A stretch of 64,000 bases of DNA from Amphiduros pacificus (lineage: Eukaryota > Annelida > Polychaeta > Phyllodocida > Hesionidae), in contig OX439010.1 of the NCBI GenBank assembly GCA_949316495.1, positions 16,486,809 to 16,550,808 on the forward strand, written 5' to 3'. A program made the translations under genes and the position numbers. Below are positions 60,765 to 64,000 of the stretch, one piece after another (positions within the stretch are counted from its first letter, which is position 1; every line of letters starts with the position of its first letter). The notes below the pieces were generated by a model. The model saw only the letters and a list, made by a program, of their open reading frames with translations, was not told where the DNA came from and ran no database searches.

Positions 60765-63700
60765 GTACGAAATACCATCCTCCACATCCAGTCTACATCT
60801 TTCTGTCACCTTTACTCACTTCCAATCCTTTTTCATTGCGATGGCTGTTGCTTAGTGGTGCCACCTGGTGATGCTTTCCTGCTCCTTCCTTCCTTCCTGC
60901 ATGCTGAGGTCGTCATAGCTGCATGTTTCTTACACATCTCTGCCTTACTAGTAATCCCACAGGGGGGGAATATATGTGAATGAACAAGAAACAAAACAGA
61001 AAAATAACCGCACATATTACATGTTCAATGTATGTATAATAATGTTGCCAAGAAAATTTGGTTATTAAGTTGGTAAGGTTCCCCTTAATGTGAAGTTCCT
61101 TCGATGTTTAGATGTCAGAAAGATCCTGTAATGTCAAGTTATGATTTGTGTTGTTGGTGTCGGCTCATATGTTTTGTCTCTCACAGTGTAACATCACATT
61201 ATATTGTCATAGACCTGGTGGTGATTCAACCTGCTTGTCTGCAGACAACAGAGGGCACTACAGCATGGGTTCTAGGCCAACCTTAACTTCATAGTAGTGT
61301 TTGAGTGTCAATGTTACATGGCCAGAGCTGTACCCCAGCATGCCCATCCACCTTCACTGCATGCCTTTGAAAGGATTGGCTAAGTTAGTGAAATGAGAAA
61401 AGAAATGAGAATAACCTTTGTGTACATGTTAAGGTTGTGATGGTCGTTGTATGGTGGCTATTTGGGTGAGGCCTTTCTTTGAGGTGTGTGAAGCTGCCTT
61501 TATGTTTGCTGTTCATCAACATGTGGGTGCTTTTTCTCCAAGTCTAAGATGGATTATAAAACATGTTGTGAAAAACCTTTGGAAAAAATCTATGTGGTGT
61601 CTTTCTATTTGTAGCTTTATTTTGAATGTACCTTTTTTTTTTACCGTTTCCATTTTTTGTACCGTTTCCATTTTTTGTCCTCCTCAATATGAGTTTCCAA
61701 TGTTGATGAACACATTTCAGGTGAATGGAAATGTAAATCTAACAGCACTTTTGCTAAGATGTATAACTGTTGGTTGTGTTGGCAATACCATATACACTAA
61801 TTTATCGCTAAGAAAAATTCACGCTCAAAAATTTCTTATCTGTGAAAAATATTGGAAGTCCAGTAATAGGTTTAGGGGTATATTCAGACCAATGTTAATT
61901 TCTTTAAAAAATAATTTTTAAACTAAGGACAAGTACCATGAATGATTTGCTGCAGCTATATATCAGTAATGTTTTTACTAAGTAAGCTTTTGATTTGCAT
62001 TATAGCAAATTTTAGAATAAATTTGACATTTGCACTTGAAAGTTTGAAATACTGTATACAGACAAATTTTCGCGACCTTTTTATTTTCGCGTTAATTCGC
62101 GCCAGGACGTCATTCGCGAAATTAAATGGACGCGAAATTGAAGATGCATTACGCAATACGAGGTCGTCATGTTAAAAAGCGGGAGTGACGGGGACAAGCT
62201 CTTATTTTTGGCGCGAAAACAATTGGAGTCTATGAACACGCATTGAAATATTAATAAATTGCGCAATGATGGATCCCTGGCTTCTCCTCGTGTTGCGGAC
62301 GTGAATTACCGCAACATCACGTACATGATATTTACGTTTTACTTCATGGATAAATTATCGACCTGCGAAGCATAATGTGTGATAATATTGGGTAAATACT
62401 TTTATTTATCATTTAAAACGCAATTAAAATGGATCCACGTGTGAAGGTATTTCTGTCAAAAAGGGAAGACACAACTCAACGCAACATGTGGTCGCAATTT
62501 TGAAAGGCGGAAGTGAAGAGGCTCTTGTTTTTAGCGCGAAAACGATAGTTAATATATTGCACAATAATGTATGGTTTTGTTCTGTTCTCGACCTGCAAAG
62601 CGCAATTTGTGATAATATTATGTATATACCTTTATTTATCATTTAAAACGCAATTAAGATCGATCCACGTGTGAAAGCATTTCTGCCAAAAAGGGAAGAC
62701 ACGATGTACGTGACGTCCTTAATCTTAGCGTCACAACCAACACGTGGGAGAATATTTCTTTGTGTATTATAAAGCCAATGATATTCATTATATCGCTTTT
62801 AATTATTATTGTTTATATCGATCTTAGCATCAAAACAAAGCGTGTTAATACACAAAGAAATATTCAACCACGTGTAGACAGTAGACCGCCTGTCCGATAT
62901 TTGCTTTCACGCTAGTATTGCGTAATGCATGTTAAATGAATGGATGGTTTTGTTCTGTTCTTGACCTGCAAAGCGAATTTGTGATAATATTGGGTAAATA
63001 CCTTTATATATCATTTAAAACATATTATTTCGAAATGCTTTGTTTTGACTTTGTTCTCACTGATTTCAATTATCAGCGTTCACAGTTTTGCATCTCGTCA
63101 TTGTTTCCACTGCTTTGAGTCGTGTCTTCCCTTGTTGACAGAAATGCTTTCACACGTGGATCAATTTTAATTGCGATTTAAATGGATTGATGGTTTTGTT
63201 CTGTTCTCGAACAATTTGTGATAATATTGGGTAAATACCTTTATTTATCATTCAAAACACAATCAAAAAGGGAAGACACGACTCAAAGCAGTGGAAACAA
63301 AGACGAAATGCGAACAAAGTCAAAACAAAGTGTTTCGAAATATTTTGTTTTGTTCTGTTCTCGACCTGCAAAGCGTAATTTGTGATAATATTATGTACTA
63401 GAAATCCAAAATTCGCGAAAATTAAACGGCGCGAACCTGGCGAAAACGGCGATGGCGCGAAAATAACTAGGCGCGAATTTTTCTCGGTATACAGTAACAA
63501 TAATAATTAAATGATTAATAATTATAGTTTTTTTTAAATGTATTGATATGTTTTGGGGGGGGGGTGGTAGATTCTTTCCCGTTTGTTATTCTGTAAAATT
63601 GAGGTAGTGTTGATGTAGATATTGACTTTCATACATAAAAAACTGAGGATGTGAATTGTGTGAGACCCATATAGATATACAGCATGGTAGATCGGCCGCT

Positions 63701-64000
63701 TCTTAATGTGGGAAATAGGCACATTGCTTTAATGTTTAAATCAGAAAAAAATACATATATCAATGCATAAAAAAACAAGAAATATAAAAAGATAAAAAAT
63801 ATGTAAACTTTGTTATATTTTATACAATACATCATTGTTACCAAGAAGAGGAACATAAATATGCAGACATTTTAATTAAAGGAAATTGAGTTAACTTCTT
63901 TAATTATCTCAGTTTAACATTCTTGCCAGGAAGTGTTAACAAGGTCAAATAGGTTAAGCCTTAGATAAGTTGATATGAGTGTCAGTGATAATAGTGTGTT
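60765..64000 (+). other. CSNK1G intron or downstream DNA (3.2 kb)
   Basis: No STNGEL- or Cys-rich tail exon, as ends vertebrate CK1 gamma, was found here, so the gene probably continues past the edge. The interval contains two direct copies of TACCGTTTCCATTTTTTG (about 61643-61678), the 1.44 kb TIR element and a G-rich run near 63553. Confidence 0.55.
62052..63494. mobile_element. 1.44 kb non-autonomous TIR element, TA target site
   Basis: The left end CTGTATACAGACAAATTTTC and the right end, read in reverse, CTGTATACCGAGAAAAATTC are both followed by GCG and flanked by TA (62050-62051 and 63495-63496). Subterminal regions are packed with CGCGAA/TTCGCG motifs on both sides. The interior has four or five direct copies of a block with TTCTGTTCTCGACCTGCAAA, GTGATAATATTGGGTAAATA and TTTATTTATCATTTAAAACG (near 62370, 62575, 62945, 63195 and 63350), plus CACGTG sites. 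No transposase frame is present. TA duplication suggests Tc1/mariner-type mobilisation. Confidence 0.78.

Noticed and set aside
61681-61760. Possible last CSNK1G exon (TTTCAG then VNGNVNL)
   Set aside because: It only vaguely resembles the STNGEL tail, lacks the following conserved residues and a donor in phase.
61451-61921. A 156-codon plus-strand frame
   Set aside because: It is Phe/Cys/Ile-rich as expected from AT-rich DNA, with no recognised family and no link in phase to CSNK1G.

Overview
The window is animal nuclear DNA: AT-rich, intron-rich, with short conserved exons and many private repeats. The repeat style (AGGTCA-bearing tandem blocks and TIR elements with CGCGAA motifs) and the protein divergence suggest a marine invertebrate, most likely a mollusc or another lophotrochozoan; the taxon is inferred, the genes are not. 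Two host genes lie head to head. On the minus strand, from 15710 off the left edge, is CEP120, a centriole and cilium-building protein. I could join 17 exons (828 codons) with consistent phases; the last part of the C-terminal coiled coil lies to the left of the window. On the plus strand, from 16588 off the right edge, is a casein kinase 1 gamma gene (CSNK1G). Nine exons give 407 codons, covering the whole kinase domain and part of the tail; the terminal Cys-rich membrane-anchor exon is not in the window.

The 0.88 kb between the two start codons is probably a shared divergent promoter. In human, CEP120 and CSNK1G3 are also divergent neighbours (5q23.2), so this looks like very old bilaterian microsynteny.

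Region by region. 1-15.7 kb: CEP120 exons 17 to 1, with three C2 domains, a Ser/Pro-rich linker and the start of the coiled coil. Its introns hold an 0.9 kb TIR element with a GC-rich foldback core (1.09-1.98 kb), an 18-bp minisatellite that resembles a row of splice donors (2.1-2.61 kb), a 0.42 kb TA-flanked MITE (5.93-6.35 kb) and a repeat cluster with E-boxes (7.1-8.1 kb). 15.7-16.6 kb: divergent promoter. 16.6-20.0 kb: CSNK1G exons 1-3. 20.0-41.3 kb: intron 3, with a 29-G run, a 1.5 kb 35/32-bp minisatellite and a 1.9 kb composite repeat block. 41.5-56.3 kb: intron 4, with a degenerate tandem carrying TGACGTCA sites, a second copy of the composite block, and two more tandem arrays. 56.3-60.8 kb: exons 5-9. 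60.8-64.0 kb: intron or downstream DNA holding a 1.44 kb TIR element.

No rRNA, CRISPR array, retroviral or Polinton-like element, or reverse transcriptase was recognised; tRNAs were not systematically excluded. All exon limits come from reading splice sites, frame and family similarity by eye, without transcripts.
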